From Molanna angustata (Eukaryota; Arthropoda; Insecta; Trichoptera; Molannidae): 64,000 nucleotides of DNA. The position numbers and the translations under genes are program-made. Under the pieces are notes generated by a model. That model saw only the letters and a program-made list of their open reading frames with translations, was not told where the DNA came from and did no database searches. Numbering within the stretch: position 1 is the first letter of the stretch; every line of letters begins with the position of its first letter. The DNA is taken from assembly GCA_963576475.1 (NCBI GenBank), contig OY754980.1:1483567-1547566 (forward strand), read 5' to 3'. Of the stretch, positions 1 through 14,478 are shown one piece after another.

Positions 1-359
1 CTCGTTGCATGTAACACATGAGATCCAACTGTCGATAGTATGTATAATTGAAGAATACCAAACTATTAACAAATAAATACAAATTAATAAATATTTTAAG
101 ATATTTTGTTTTGTACATAAAACATGTAGTTATGTATGTATAGCAGGATAGGATAGTATGGAGGTGTCAGTCTGTTTTACCTACCCAGAATATGAAAACA
201 GCATGATGTTATGTATGTATGTTTTGAGATTAAGTATCAAACTATCAAGTCTTCTTAGAAATAATGTACTAGTGAACCCCCGGCAAACTTCGTATTGCCT
301 GTATAATGAAAAATCGTCCTCCATAACCACCCGTCGCTTCAGACTCTTCAATACCTCCC

Positions 360-1975
<1,616 letters not shown>

Positions 1976-2632
1976 TAGATAGGCAACTGCCATACAAATT
2001 GTATGAAGCGATGTCGTCACTAAATTCAATTTTTATAAAAAATGTTTATCTAGTTGGGGTGTTTCGGCTTTTTTCGATATTTTTAAAAACTTTGGAAATA
2101 TAGGCAGTTAAACACATAATTTTATCATAAAAAATGTTTTTCTTAATAAAAAATGTGTGAGAAACTCTGGCACTTATTTAAAAAAAATAGATTTTGTATT
2201 TTTCTATATTTCTACTAATTTTCAGCGTTCTAGTTTATATGGTTTATGAGATATATGGAAAAATAAAGTAAAAATTCAATATTTGATAACCCCTAGCTGA
2301 AACAAAAATTCAAAATTCTAAGTAGAAAAGTTTTGTGGGCCTATAACTATCTATATATTCTGAAATATTGGGCTCTGTGAATTGAGCGGATCAAAAATTA
2401 TAATGGACACACACAAAGACATACAGACACACTAAATACTACTGTTCTACTCCGAATTCTGAGTAAATCCATATATGCTGCGAAGCCTCTAAGTTGATGT
2501 TTTTTTACTTCAAAGTTGGAAAAACCGTGAAAAATATAGACCTGGCATACAAATCTCGCGTATCTTGGCTCAATACTTTGTCGATATGTTAAGAGAAATA
2601 AATTCTCTTGAACAAATCGACAGTTGAAATAT

Positions 2633-3494
2633 ATGCTGCGAATGAATAATAAAATTTGATAGATAAGCTTGTAAACGTCGAAAAAGAAATAAACATTGGA
2701 TTTTATCACCAAACAAATTTTATATGTGATTATTGATGGAGAACAATATTGCATTCCGACGTTCAGAGTTCCAATGACGCGAACCGCGAATGAAACAATA
2801 AATAATAATACAGAGATCATAAAAAGGATTGATATATCGAACGGGTTGGACTAGCCAGACATGATATTATATTATATTATGTAACAAGGTCTACTTTATG
2901 TATTTATATGCAGGTAGGTATACTTCGTACAAGTTGTTACTTGTTATTTACCTATTTAAAACTTTCTTTATACCCTGTGCAAGTCAAAGTGCCAATTAAA
3001 CCAACTAGCCAATATATCTTTAAATTTCGCATCGTGAATAAATACGATAAACGCATTGTGATTGATGGGACATTTTTCCTTCCCTATTCTCCCGTACTAA
3101 CTAATGTTTCTGAATGCTATTGAGTAAAAAAGATGAATTGTCCTTAGGTACTAGTGTTCGAGAGAAAAATACTCAAAGATATTCGGACCTGTGCATGTAA
3201 ACGGAGCTTGGAGAATACAACACAACAAAATCTACAATAATTATAATGATATTGTTTATTATATTTTATCCCCCCCTAGATTCTTTGCAGAATACTTGGG
3301 TTCATCGTTACATGGTTCACAATAATTGATACAATACATTGAAATAACATGACATCATGGTTTAACAGAGTACATATATAGCATATTAAAGAGTAAATAA
3401 AAAAATAAAGAATATAGAGAAACAAAAAATATGTATGCAAAATAAGCAATTCGGGGAAAAAAAAAGAAAAATTCATTGCTAGAAGGATGTAAAG
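2633..3494. other. No gene seen; AT-rich spacer
   Basis: Apart from the minus-strand open frame that ends in repeat X (to 2820) and short chance frames, I see no domain, splice-consistent exon or RNA gene. A short TATTA repeat lies near 2864-2880. Confidence 0.5.
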
Positions 3495-3656
3495 GGCCCT
3501 ACTAGCACCATGTCCAATACAAAGTTATTTAAGATAAAAGTAAGGTACATAGCAGCTCGTCTTTGGAATCACATCGCATCGCAACTTCGAGTTTCATTAA
3601 CACTTCCCGCTTTCAAAAGAAATCTGAGGAATCATTTCCTTGCACATAACACTTAA
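3495..3656 (+). pseudogene. CR1/Jockey-type reverse transcriptase C-terminus, fragment
   Basis: A plus-strand frame ending at the TAA at 3654-3656 reads KVRYIAARLWNHIASQLRV followed by LPAFKRNLRNHFL. This is the usual C-terminal signature of CR1/Jockey-like non-LTR polyproteins: a conserved LWN, then a basic helix of the type FKxxLKxxFL. Only about 54 codons survive, with no catalytic motifs, so it is a 5'-truncated dead copy. The clade assignment is by memory of the family signature, not by alignment. Confidence 0.7.
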
Positions 3657-3699
3657 ATTTGTCTCCTTACCTATCCTTGTCCCGTCCCCCCCTTTGTAG

Positions 3700-3995
3700 A
3701 GTATAAAGGTGATAAATGAGGACGCCGCGATAGGCAGGAAACGTGGAAAAAATGGACGGTGAAAGAGTGCCAAAGAGGATCCTGCACACATTTCGCCCCA
3801 AGATAGACGAAACGTTAATAGACCCAATCTCCGATGGCTGGATGTGGTACAGCGGGATGTGGAGTCTATCGGTTTAGGTGAAGGGGTACATGCCAGGACA
3901 GAGGGAGAGGGCGAGGAATGCTCGAGGAGGCCAAGGCTCGCAAACGGGCTGTGCCGCTGTGGAACCATTGACGATGATGATACTCGAGTATTAAA
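3700..3995 (+). mobile_element. RTE-type retrotransposon 3' end, degenerate
   Basis: The stretch from about 3780 reads like a decayed RTE C-terminus (bases for RRPKRILHTFRPK, then RWLDVVQRDV) and finishes with GGAGGCCAAGGCTCGCAAAC and ACGATGATGATA. That matches the terminus of the larger RTE copy at 40490-40700 (EAKARYGL, stop, short trinucleotide tail). It is 5'-truncated and frame-broken. Confidence 0.65.
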
Positions 3996-4660
3996 AAAAA
4001 TCCAAGTTATAAATCAAAAATATTTTGCGCTAGCAAATTCAATGACTCGTGAAAAATTCCAATGAGTCATATGTAAATGCCGAAATAAACAAAATCAGCT
4101 GTCTTCGAATTAATGTAATCAAACACACGGCAGACATAGGCCACTCAAGTATGACAAACTAGAGAGAAGCGGCTTTATCCAGAATTACAACCTGACATCG
4201 ATGGCTTATTAACATCATTAATACATAAATTTAATATAATTATAATATCAAATGAGAGTTATTTTGTAAACAAATATATACTTTTTTTTTGTTTTGGGTA
4301 TGATAATTATACTAGGTATTTTTAAATCAAACCAAATTGATTGTTTTGTATTACAGGTACAGGAAAAAAATATAGAAACACAGTCAGTTTGTTTTGATTT
4401 GAAAATTCATAGTATAATGGAGTTCTACACCTTAAATCAGTATAGTATCAGTATTGACAATTTAAAAACATTATCAATGGTAATCATCTACTTCCACAGC
4501 AATCAGGACGGACGGAATAAATTCCGAATCCACACAATGCAGGTATTTGCAAAAATAAAATGTTAGATTTTTTTACAGAAAATTCATTATGACTAAATAT
4601 ATACCGATTATTGCAACTGATCATTCAAAGCGAAATAAAGGGTACACTAAGAAAATATTA

Positions 4661-4806
4661 GTGGTGGCAGATCAGTTAGCGCGCTGGGTTAGTATTCCAG
4701 TGGTCGCGAGTTCGAATCCTGCCACGACCTATTTCATTCACATATAGAACAAGCATTAATGGATCTATAATATGTACTTGTAACAAGGACATATTCATTA
4801 TTTAAA
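4661..4806 (+). mobile_element. tRNA-derived SINE, family I
   Basis: The head has Pol III promoter boxes like a tRNA: an A-box region in GTGGCAGATCAGTTAGCGCG and a B-box region in GGTCGCGAGTTCGAATCC. A non-tRNA body follows (TTCATTCACATATAGAACAAGCATT) with an end of the type ACAAGGACATATTCATT. Related copies lie at 36892, 40890 (-), 54779 (-) and 58070 (-), so this is a dispersed SINE and not a functional tRNA gene. Confidence 0.8.
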
Positions 4807-4956
4807 AAACAAATTTTAGGACACCCTTTTCAGAGTTTTCTTCACGTTGTAATGAAGAACAAGTGAAGTGAAGAAATAAAACTGAAATCGATTTAGTAAC
4901 GATATAAATAACGCATGAATATTAAACTGATTTTTATGTTAATAATAAAAAAAAAT

Positions 4957-5690
4957 CATGTTAAAATCAACCGAACTATAGTAACTACAAAATATTTGGT
5001 TTTGTGAAAAAGATAAAAATACAGAATTTCTATGTCATAACTTACTATGAGTCAAAAAAATTAGGGATTATATTATGTGATTGAAACACGGAATGAATAG
5101 GACAACTAAACTGTTCAAACGATATTTTTGGTATCAGTAACTAACAGTTTATTTATATATTTATTAAAAGAAACACCAACAGAACATAGGAATACACATG
5201 TGTATATGAATTGCTGTGTACACAAAACATTTAGTTACGAGTAACAAAATGTTAGGTGGTCATTATAATTTAGTTAATATTAATATAGTAAATAATACAT
5301 GATCGGCCTAGCTAACCATCTGGGATTATTTTTGCAATCTTGATTCAAGATTTTACAGATGGAATTTTGAGTGTGGAATGTACTGGAGTATGGTCGTGGA
5401 TGGTGGGTGGAGAAAATTAAGAAACACTGATCAGATATCCTTCAAAATCTAATGGGGTCTAAGCGAGCATTTATACAAATTTGAAAATAATCTACACTTA
5501 ATTTTTTTTTGTTAATAGTAACAAAATTTAAAACAATGTTAAAATTAACCGAACTATAGTGACTATCAAACATTTGGTTTTGTGCAACAAAATGTTTTGT
5601 GCACATAACCAGACAGTACAGTCATAAATAAATAAACCTTTATTACTGATAACAAAGGTTTGGATAAAACGTAGGTAGCCAGTTCGGTTG
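4957..5690. repeat. Repeats sharing AACCGAACTATAG, MITE-like
   Basis: A block containing AACCGAACTATAGT and ATTTGGTTTTGTG occurs at about 4957-5006 and again at 5536-5584 in direct orientation. A diverged inverted version lies at about 5206-5280 and another around 5675-5690 (CCAGTTCGGTTGTC). The arrangement suggests two small inverted-repeat elements side by side. Boundaries and target duplications are not clear. Confidence 0.4.
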
Positions 5691-5889
5691 TCATAATATT
5701 TTTTTCAGTGTATGCAACATGTATATCAGTCACATATTTCCATCGGGAATACACAAGTTCTGAAAGTTTCAGGTCGGGAAGTTCAGGTAAAAATCAATTG
5801 CAAAATTCTAGTACAGGCTAGTGAAGTTAATCAAAAAGTGTAATAAATGGAAGAGAAGAAGCAAATAATAAGCTAGGCTAAATCTGTCT

Positions 5890-6535
5890 TTCGAGCTGTG
5901 ATGAAAATCGTCTTGATGATAAGTCAACCTTTATAGGATCACTCGATTCAAACATGAAGACTTCAATGGCTAAGACATGTGATTTGTATGCAAAATTAAA
6001 AGTGACTATCGCAGTAAATGCCATGGCCCTCCTGGTGTCCGGATGCCTTAAACCTACCCCAGTGCATAAACTTAACCCAATTATTGGAATCGCACCACTT
6101 GACATCAGAAGAAAGGCGACGGCTGATGTGGAAAGACACAAACGGATCCATGACCCTAGACACCCCCTTCACAACCACCAGATGACTGCACCGAGACTGC
6201 CGTCGATAAATAACTTTCTTATACCCACTACCGAATTGGGAACATGGAGGCAACAACTCGGCAGCATACTCTGGATGGCACCATCTGAGGAAGTGAACAC
6301 CGCGTTTGGTTTGGACTTTCCAACATGGAGGACTCTTAACAGACTGAGAGTGGGGGTGATTAGATGTAAAAAGAAACAGCAGAGGTGGGGATTTCTGGAG
6401 GGAGAAGTTAAATGCTGCGACTGCGGAGAGGAGCAGGATGACGCCCATCTACTAATATCCCCAGGAATGAAGACGACATGTAACACAAGTGACAAGGTGA
6501 TATCCGTCGCCGCCTACTGGTGTGGCAAGGTCTAA
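5890..6535 (+). pseudogene. R1/Jockey-type non-LTR polyprotein C-terminus, fragment
   Basis: The plus frame from 5954 to a TAA at 6533-6535 contains SGCLKPTPVHKLNPIIGIAP, LDIRRKATADVERHKRI, TLNRLRVGVIRCKK and a zinc-knuckle-like CCDCGEEQDDAHLLISP. These are features of the C-terminal tail (post-RT region with an RNase H/zinc-binding-like module) of R1/Jockey-type insect retrotransposons. The canonical CP after LLI is altered, and no RT or endonuclease core is present, so it is a 5'-truncated dead copy. It does not look like a host gene. Confidence 0.75.
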
Positions 6536-7133
6536 GGTCCGGGATCAATGGCCTCAATCTTGACACTCAAGGAGAATAAGGCGATAGGTAGGAATGTTAT
6601 AATCGCAGGCAAAAGCCGGGTAAGTTTTAAGCGAAAATACAAAATTGAGATTGGATTTCAGTAACTGCAAGACATGGGTTGTTTAGTCTTTATTGAAATA
6701 GCATGTTACGCCCGTCGGTAGTTTATTGCCAATAAAAAACAAATTTGGAAAAATTAATACATTAATTTATATAACTCTCAAAACAATCAACGAACGTCTG
6801 TAATAATTTGCATTATATGTCTTGATAAAATTTATGTAAAGCCTCGTTCTCGCGATGTAACTTATCCTATGACATTGATATCACGACATTAAATGTCACG
6901 TAAGTGCTTATGTCATTAAGTATCGTATGAGTAAATAACGTCAGTGGTATCACAGATAATTTTAATTTTGGGACACCAGTTCTACAACAGCACTACTGCT
7001 GACGAGCAACGAATCTACATCGTATGTTACTACCTAATTTGTTTACGTCATTCCAGTGTCTAACTTTTCCCTCTGTGCGTTATTCGTATTTTAGATGTTG
7101 ATATGTTTTCACAATGTCTATATTATATATGTA

Positions 7134-7330
7134 CATATCACCACGCCATGTCCCTAACGGGGTATGCAGAGAGAGCCGAACGCCATATTTTTCTATCCTG
7201 GCACGCATTTATCGCCTCATCAACATTCATACATGGTCTCATACATGTTCGTCTGCTGTTCAAACTTCTTGCATTTCCCTGTCTCGAAATGTCGTTCACA
7301 TGCTCGATCCATCTTTACCTCGATTTTTTA
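7134..7330 (-). mobile_element. RTE-like retrotransposon 3' end (family III)
   Basis: The plus strand reads ATCACCACGCCATGTCCCTA, then GGGGTATGCAGAGAGAGCCG and ATGTTCGTCTGCTGTTCAAA. The same block recurs at 10035 and 32313 (both -) and, in reverse, at 46800 (+). The end of each copy abuts ATACATAC/TATGTATG runs. On the minus strand it encodes scraps such as GVWRFGSL-type text, characteristic of a conserved RTE tail, but here it is too broken to translate. Confidence 0.6.
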
Positions 7331-7339
7331 TATTAGAGT

Positions 7340-9170
7340 TTCTTACAAATTTTCAACTCTATTTTTTCATCTTGAGTTAGGTCATATTATGACCCGATCG
7401 TTAAGGTGTACTATCCTGGGAGAACGTCTAGCTGTCCTATCTCTTTGGAAGACAGACAATTAAATATAATTACATCAATTAAAAAAAGGTATGTAGGTAT
7501 AATATTAAACTGATAGACATCACAATAATTGTATCTGCAAACAATAATAAACGTTGAAAATGAGAAAATTCATTAAAAAAAGTAAAAAAATCGAGTATAA
7601 GAAGAAATAAGAACAAAATTTGATAAAATCATAAGATATAAAACTCCGCTTCGTAACACAAGTGTTACTTTATACCAAGAGTAAAATTAAGAAAAAACCT
7701 TATAATTCTATTTAAATTATGTTAATTACTGTATTATTTACTGTACTGTTTTTATAAGAATTGAAATTTTAAATAAATAAATACCTAGGTATATGATAAG
7801 TATTCTTTATAAACTCATTATATGACAAATAAAAAATGTAGAATTAAACGCTACCACTATCCATAATATCCGGAGAAGTAAATGTCACCAAGACAGTAAC
7901 CACCACAACAGCTACGAGAGTCGCGGAACTCGACATAGATGTCGCGACACACAAGCCACGGTGATAACGAGCTTTAGGCTAAAGACATACCTAACAGATT
8001 TTCTACATAGCATTATTACAAGTCGATTGAATATTTAATATTCAAACCTTGACCAAAAGATACGCAACGCGGTGTTTATCTTCGGTTTCAAGTTCATCGA
8101 ATGTCGGTAAATCGTTTTTATCACACTTTTTGTTTATAGACTCCGAGAGGCAAACACGAAACACAATCCTGTAGCGTCTAATTAACATATACACATACAT
8201 ACATACTTACACACATAATAGTACCCATACAGCATATTTGAGACATACATGATACGAGCAGAATTTATTCCAAAAAAATACACGGAAATCTTATTTTTTG
8301 TCCGACGATCAAACCAGATTTTATTATGTGTTCGCACATATAATCACGCTGTTTCCCCTTTTAACATGGCCAAACAGAACCTTGATCCTCACTGTCTCTT
8401 CTTATAGCATTTTTACTCCTCACTAACCCAAGGGGATATAGTGGGGAGTTATGATTTCGCAATTTTTAAGACTATTTTTTTTTGCAGATTATCAACTAGT
8501 ATCATGCTGAGATTGTATTCTGAAAGTTTCATCACAATGTATCTGTGTGTGTGTGTGCTATGTGCTATGTTCGGCGTGTTCATTTTACTTTATCGATTAT
8601 AGACTAAAGTACTCATTCGATTCTATTCAAATTTTACAAATATGTATATCTAATACTCGTTTAGATCCCATTAGATTTTGAACGATATATGAATAGTGCT
8701 TCTCAATAATTTTAACTGTCAAACATTTCAAAGTGACCCCAAACTCAGGAAAATTATAATATGAAATTTTTATTTTCATATTCGTAAAAAGGAACATCAC
8801 ATCACTTTCATAAAATGGCATTCAAGACGTATCAAGTTTTCATAATAAAATATTTAAATAAAAAATAATTTAACAAACTCATTTCATGAAAATGCTGAAA
8901 ATTTTCTATACAAAATTTGAATACTTTATAGAATGACTTGTTAGTGAGGAGTTTAGCGTTGGCCACAACCCACTCGTTTTTTTCTTAATAATGTCGCCTA
9001 CGTTCCAGTTAGGGATGGCGATCTGAGATCGATTAATCTATTTTTTGGACCAAAAAAACAAACATTTTTACAATCGATATTTATCAATGCATTGATTCAC
9101 ATAAGATACAAATCAAATATCACTAACCGCCAATTTTACCTAAACTCCTCAACTCATAGTGATATCGCAC
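7340..9170. other. No gene seen; AT-rich spacer
   Basis: Only short chance frames are present. A (TG)n run lies near 8542-8556. A stretch at about 8630-8720 (GATCCCATTAGATTTTGAA) is the reverse of text near 5430-5470, so low-copy repeats occur here too. No exon, RNA gene or bounded element could be supported. Confidence 0.45.
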
Positions 9171-9308
9171 CGACTGTTCTAGTTCATTCTAATGCTCGGG
9201 ATACACACGACACTAGATAATCGAGTGTCCACATGTGTACACCGATGTCGCGACACCGACTTGCAACTGTGGATCGGTGTCGCTAAATTTCAATACACTA
9301 TAGGTATA

Positions 9309-9525
9309 CTCCCAACAAGGTTTTAAACACCACACCAGACAGAAGAAGAAGCAGAGGCAGACCAAAAATGGGATGGCTGGACGATGTGGAGGCTGATGTA
9401 CGAGCGATGGGCCTTACCAACTGGAATAGAGCCGCAGAGTGTAGGGAGGAATGGCGACGGATTCTGAAGGAGGCCAAGGCCCACAACGGGCTGTAGGGCC
9501 AATGATGATGATGATGATGATGATG
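9309..9525 (+). mobile_element. RTE 3' fragment with (GAT)n tail and target duplication
   Basis: A plus frame reads RRSRGRPKMGWLDDVEADV, then WNRAAECREEWRRILKEA and KAHNGL before a stop. This is the C-terminal signature of RTE elements (GRPxxxWxDDV, W--A-DR-xWR, EAKxxxGL). It ends in a (GAT)n tail. The 9-base string ATAGGTATA directly precedes it (about 9300-9308) and directly follows the tail (about 9526-9534), as expected for a target-site duplication of a 5'-truncated insertion. Confidence 0.85.
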
Positions 9526-9673
9526 ATAGGTATAAACCGATGTCTACACAAAAAAATGCTTACCGTGTAGACGTCATTGACACTAGTGTCAATTTTTGTG
9601 TCGATGTCATCGTGTATTGATAGATCAAAGATTGTTTAGTGAAATAAAATGAAATTGAAATTTGTATTTGAAT

Positions 9674-9979
9674 TTACGCGTTAAGGAAGGAACCTCGGCG
9701 AATAGTCTCCCACCTGAAGGTGCATCTCGTGTCTAGAATATGTAGGAGATCCTGTGAAGACAAGACGTCCAGGTCCAGCCAGAGAGGCAACTGTGTGTCA
9801 CTAATGCGGATGCTCTCAATTGAAATTGCGGCCGGGGACATTGGAGAACGTTCGGTAAACGAGCTACGCAGCAAGACTAAACTAAACAATCCATCCATCG
9901 TGTGTTCATCCTTAACCAAGACAACTTTACCTTTGTGAAGAAAGACGCACCCGCACCTCATCGAATAATGCAGTTTCAT
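9674..9979 (-). CDS. Unrecognised 101-codon open frame, doubtful
   Basis: The minus-strand frame begins MKLHYSMRCGCVFLHKGKVV and ends RRGSFLNA. I recognise no family, and no signal peptide or membrane segment is evident. The surrounding sequence has a slightly higher GC content than its neighbours and lies between RTE tails, so it may be the inside of an unclassified repeat. There is no splice or promoter support. It is listed only because it is the longest open stretch in the area. Confidence 0.12.
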   Translation of the reverse strand: MKLHYSMRCGCVFLHKGKVVLVKDEHTMDGLFSLVLLRSSFTERSPMSPAAISIESIRISDTQLPLWLDLDVLSSQDLLHILDTRCTFRWETIRRGSFLNA

Positions 9980-10034
9980 AACATGGACAAACTATTTTTC
10001 TATGATTTTGTATTGCCACTTCAGCAACTAACAG

Positions 10035-10270
10035 GTATTCACATATCATCACGCGATGTCCCTCACGGGGTAATCAGAGAGGACTGAAGGCCACATTTTT
10101 TAATCTCGACACACACACTCATCGCCTCATCAATATTCATGCATTGTTTATTGTTCCAGGTTTCATACATTTCCCTCCTTCAGAATATCGTTCACATGTT
10201 CAAGATTTTCCTGGAATAACCCCGAACTATTGATCCGTTCCTGTCAGCATGTTTATTTTCTTCGTCAAGC
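10035..10270 (-). mobile_element. RTE-like retrotransposon 3' end (family III)
   Basis: The block ATCATCACGCGATGTCCCTC, ACGGGGTAATCAGAGAGGAC and CAGAATATCGTTCACATG matches the copies at 7134 and 32313 in the same order and orientation, with more substitutions. It is a 5'-truncated, non-coding remnant. Confidence 0.6.
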
Positions 10271-13200
10271 GTTTTTCGTTCATTTTTCTAAGTGGCCAAA
10301 CCATCTCCTGTCCCTATCCTATTAGAAATCTTTTGAATTGACCTTCAACCACTAGGTTTTATTAGGAAATACACAACTATAGGGCCGGCTTAAATTCTGA
10401 AGAAACAAAGAAATTTAATAAGCCTAAATAACATATATAACGATTTATGAGACAGTGTGTTTTAATTGATTTTATCGAGACAATGAATGTATTCAAAAAC
10501 AGAAGTATGTGGCGCTAGGTTCTTGTGCCTCAATAATACTGACATGGCATGATAATATTATGTATGCGATTATCTTTTGAAAATAATACTATAGGTAGGT
10601 ACTCATAATTAATGTTATTTTTGTTTTAAAATCTGGCAACCCCTTTTTATAAATACATTGCTACCCTTGCAGTGTCTTCCCAATTTTCTTAATCTCTTTT
10701 AAGCATTTGCACATGGGGTATATTTCTTTCCTGTTTAATCTGCGACATTTTCTTGTGACATCATAAAATAATTAGACTGAAACAATACACTAAATATCAG
10801 ACAGTCCAAGTAAATGACAAAGAGGTCATTATTGGAGTATTTAGGTTAGAGGAAGATAGCGATATCATATTCTTGCATTATAAGAAAAAGAGATAATAAA
10901 TAATTTATTATCATACGTCACATGCACACATGTGTATCATTTCACTGAAACATATTTCAAATCATCTTAAAGAAACAATTGAGGTTATCGGTTCGGTTTG
11001 AATGTAATTAAATCAAATACATATTATTAAGATGGATTTTGCACTTCAATTTTGCTTTGTTTCAAATCTTTACAATTCGTTAAATATGCAAAAAAATATA
11101 AATGCTATAAGTCTGAAAAATTGTGAAGAATTATTATCAAATACAACTTAAAATTGAAATATGTACTTGTGACGTGAAAACTTATGTTCTTGTAAAGTTT
11201 AAAACCCATACTTTCCTATTCTGCTACATAATACATTTCCTGATATCAATATTTTCATAAAGACACATGCATGTAAGTATAGTTAACGATAAATAACTTG
11301 AGAAATCATGTGGGCTGTGCAGAGCACAAATTGCAGGTTATTTTTTGGCTGGTATATGTACAAACCCTCTCCCGTCCATAATGATAAGAAGTTGAATTTC
11401 AAACAAAATATCATTCACATAAAAGTGAAATTTAGAGAATTATGATTCGATACACTAATTTACCACTTAATATACTAAAAGAAAAACATTTTCTAGGGTT
11501 TCACACAAACGTAGAATATTTTTGAGAGAAATCAAAAAACACATTATTAACCATCATTACATTTTCTACATAAAATATCTTTTGATTGGCTTTATTTATA
11601 TTCATTGATAGTTTTTATAACCTAAAATTATACCAGGAATTCATAGAACTCAAATAATATTAGGGAATACTTTAAAATCATATTTAGTGAGATAATCTGT
11701 AATGTAAAATCAATAATTGAACAGTGAAACCAAACTTGGCATAAGATTAAGGTGTAATTGCACCAGGCATAGTAAATCAAAACAATTTTAAATAAAATGA
11801 ACTGTAGTGAGATACATCTCGCTACAGTTCATTTTGAAGATTTATTATAACTGATCATCCAAACCAATAAGAAAAAAAAAGGTTCCTGAAATAAAAAAAA
11901 TAGTTTGAGCTACAAAAGTTGTTTATATTTTACATTGATTATCACATCAATGCTGGAAATTTAAAGAGTGATGAGAGCCCGAACCATTTTAGCAATGCAG
12001 GAGATATAAACATCACTCCTTTTTTAAAAAAAAAATAAGGGATGTATTATATAATTAGTCAATAATACCTACACAATTTTATGATGTATGTTTGGAAAAA
12101 GGCTAATTCTTTACCATAAACTGTAATAGTCTATCTGTGACGTAATTAACATAATTTAAACATGTTAATCTCACGAAAATTAAATTTCATTAAACAAAAT
12201 AATAAATGGATCAAAAAAGAAACCATAAACAAATATAAATGACTTCAAATGTATGTATTTATGTCAATAATAGGCTTAAAATTAAAGCCAGTAGATGTTG
12301 AGTAGAGATGATTCATAAAATAATTAACGGTAGAATCCGACTAATAGTAGAAATTCAAATTAAAAACATTGATTTTGTTGAAATAAAAATTAAGTCTTTG
12401 TATTTTTATACCAACAATCAAATTATATTGTAACAAATAGTTGTTTTATTGATGACAAATGTCATTATGTCAATAACTAGCATGAAATCAATACTGTATG
12501 ATTTTCATTAAATGGATATCGATTTAGTGAATGAAAAACATATTAATTGCACTATCTCGATCAATACACGATTAAAACACAGACGTGTGATAAGGAAATT
12601 CAAATTTAAACGGATTTCTGCAAATATATACAAGTTAAACGTCATACGAACGGCAAACGATTTTCAACACAAATGTGCAATTTTCTTAGTAGACAAAATA
12701 TATTTTATGAAAATAGTCATAAAATTAAAATATAAAATACCGACATAAAACCGTACCAACACACAAGACTAATTACATTTATGAAAAAATGATATAACAG
12801 GTGTAAAATGCAATTACATCAAAAAGGGCGTGACCCTATTCTGTATTATGCGGTCATGTGCCGCACTGACAGTATAAAAAAGTCAAATAAAAAAATTTAG
12901 AAAATCAAAACTTACATTGGTATTGCTGACAAATTATCTTATCTCTACACAAAACTAACAAAACACGAAAAATATGTAATGTTTATCAAGATCCTACCTC
13001 AGACGAACCTTTCGACGCCATTTTTCAACACATAAGTCATGCAGTGTTGCCAAAAACTTTGTTTATCATCAATTTTCCCAAATTTCCTTATCATTCAAAT
13101 TATTTTTATCGATAATAGATTTTTATAAATTTGGTGCATCTGCGGGGAAAAATATAAGCGCCATTAGGAGAAGAAAAAATATATCGATTAATTTATATAA

Positions 13201-13500
13201 TTAATAGATTCATCCTCACCGGAGATGAAGCGAGAAAGTATAGTCGATCGTGAAAATCCTAATCATATGCAAGCATTCACCCTTTTCTCTTAAGCGGTTG
13301 TTCGGTTTTTCTCTTGGAGGAGTAAATGTTTTTCTTATAGCATTACACTCTGCTTTGGGACCATAGTTTTGCAATCAATGTAATACCATCCTTATAAGAA
13401 CTGGAATAAAAACTGATTATTATTGTTATAGGATGTATTAAACGTTAGAGAAAAAAAATGTTCTTACAAAACTAGCAGTAACCTCCATAATGTGAAAATT
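10271..13500. other. No gene seen; AT-rich spacer
   Basis: More than 3 kb of AT-rich sequence without a credible exon. The open frame at 12512-12748 is short, starts inside AT-rich sequence and has no recognisable domain. The only structured item is the short hairpin at 11794-11835. Confidence 0.5.
11794..11835. repeat. Near-perfect short palindrome
   Basis: AAAATGAACTGTAGTGAGAT is followed by a 2-base loop and ATCTCGCTACAGTTCATTTT, giving 20-bp arms with a single mismatch. It could be a tiny fold-back element or a hairpin-forming site. No second copy was noticed. Confidence 0.75.
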
Positions 13501-13890
13501 AGACAAGTCGAAACTGCATACGCATCGTGTCGATACGGACCATGTTCATTAGACGTGTATTATCCGCGTGTTTCGCGCTCAGGAGGCGACATCAGTTGGG
13601 CCTTGTTCCTTGGAGCCATGAGGGCTTGCCCCGAGATGCCGATCACTCGCTATATTCTGTCTTAATAAATGTGGTTTTAAGATATCAAGAAGAGTAATAA
13701 ATTCAGCATGGGTTATTCGAATGATTTCAAAAAACCAAATGACAGTTGCGTAAGAACAAAAATTTCACACTGCCAAAATGAAAATGCGAATCCTGGTCGT
13801 GAGAAAGAGCCTCGTCATACTAACGCCCGCCGACAGCTTGATGATCTAGCATTCAAAAGGACCTTCAGGGGGACCCCCTCGATACCTTGA

Positions 13891-14050
13891 CCAGCCCCCC
13901 TAGACAACGTGTCATTTAGCTCAAGAAAAGATAACTCAATGTATGGAAGTAACAGTTGTCACGTGACTGGCAACTGTCACTTTCATACATTGAGTTATCT
14001 TTTCTTATTTATTTTCTTGAGCTAAATGACACGTTGTCTAGGGGAGCTGG
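13891..14050. mobile_element. Fold-back MITE-like element upstream of aftiphilin
   Basis: The left arm starts CCAGCCCCCCTAGACAACGT and continues through GAGTTATCTT-type sequence; the right arm returns the same text and ends ACGTTGTCTAGGGGAGCTGG. The arms pair over more than 60 bases around a short centre near CACGTGACTGG. The right arm carries an extra ~12-base A/T insertion (CTTATTTATTTT). It lies about 450 bases upstream of the aftiphilin 5'UTR splice site. Confidence 0.75.
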
Positions 14051-14478
14051 AGGGGCGACCCCGACCAAGATGGGATAAAGGCAAAGAAAAAAATAGTGCA
14101 AAGATTTTGACCTATTTCTTTCATATTAATACTCGATTATGAATGAATATGGAATTGACTTTTATTTATTTCCTTTTCTAAGAAATTTATCTCTGGTTTC
14201 ATTATTTTCGTGACAGATGTGTCAATTTAAGAACGTCATAAGACGTCAAATTATGTTGCATTAATTTGCACACATACGTTTCATGGTTCCACCTTCGTTT
14301 TTCAATATATATTCAATATTTTATATGCATACATTTTAATATTGGTATGTGTACAATTTTATTATATTACTATTTCTTATGACTTGTCCTTCGAAATTAT
14401 GTCTGTGCACTCAATTTCTTGTGAATAATTTATGTCATTTTGTGGATAAGTGGTGCTAATTATACTTGCATTCATTTC

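Noticed and set aside
2398..2820. 140-codon minus-strand frame with HGFSNFEVKKHQLRGFAAY, shared with 56211-56414
   Set aside because: The sharing is explained by both lying in repeat family X. The frame runs out of the repeat into unrelated sequence and has no domain.
4661..4735. Possible tRNA gene
   Set aside because: It has A and B boxes, but the stem bases do not form a full acceptor stem, and the same head with a common body is dispersed in at least four other places, as expected for a SINE.
9502..9530. Short regular GAT repeats considered as a CRISPR-like or coding repeat
   Set aside because: It is the trinucleotide tail of an RTE insertion and has no spacers; no CRISPR array exists in this window.
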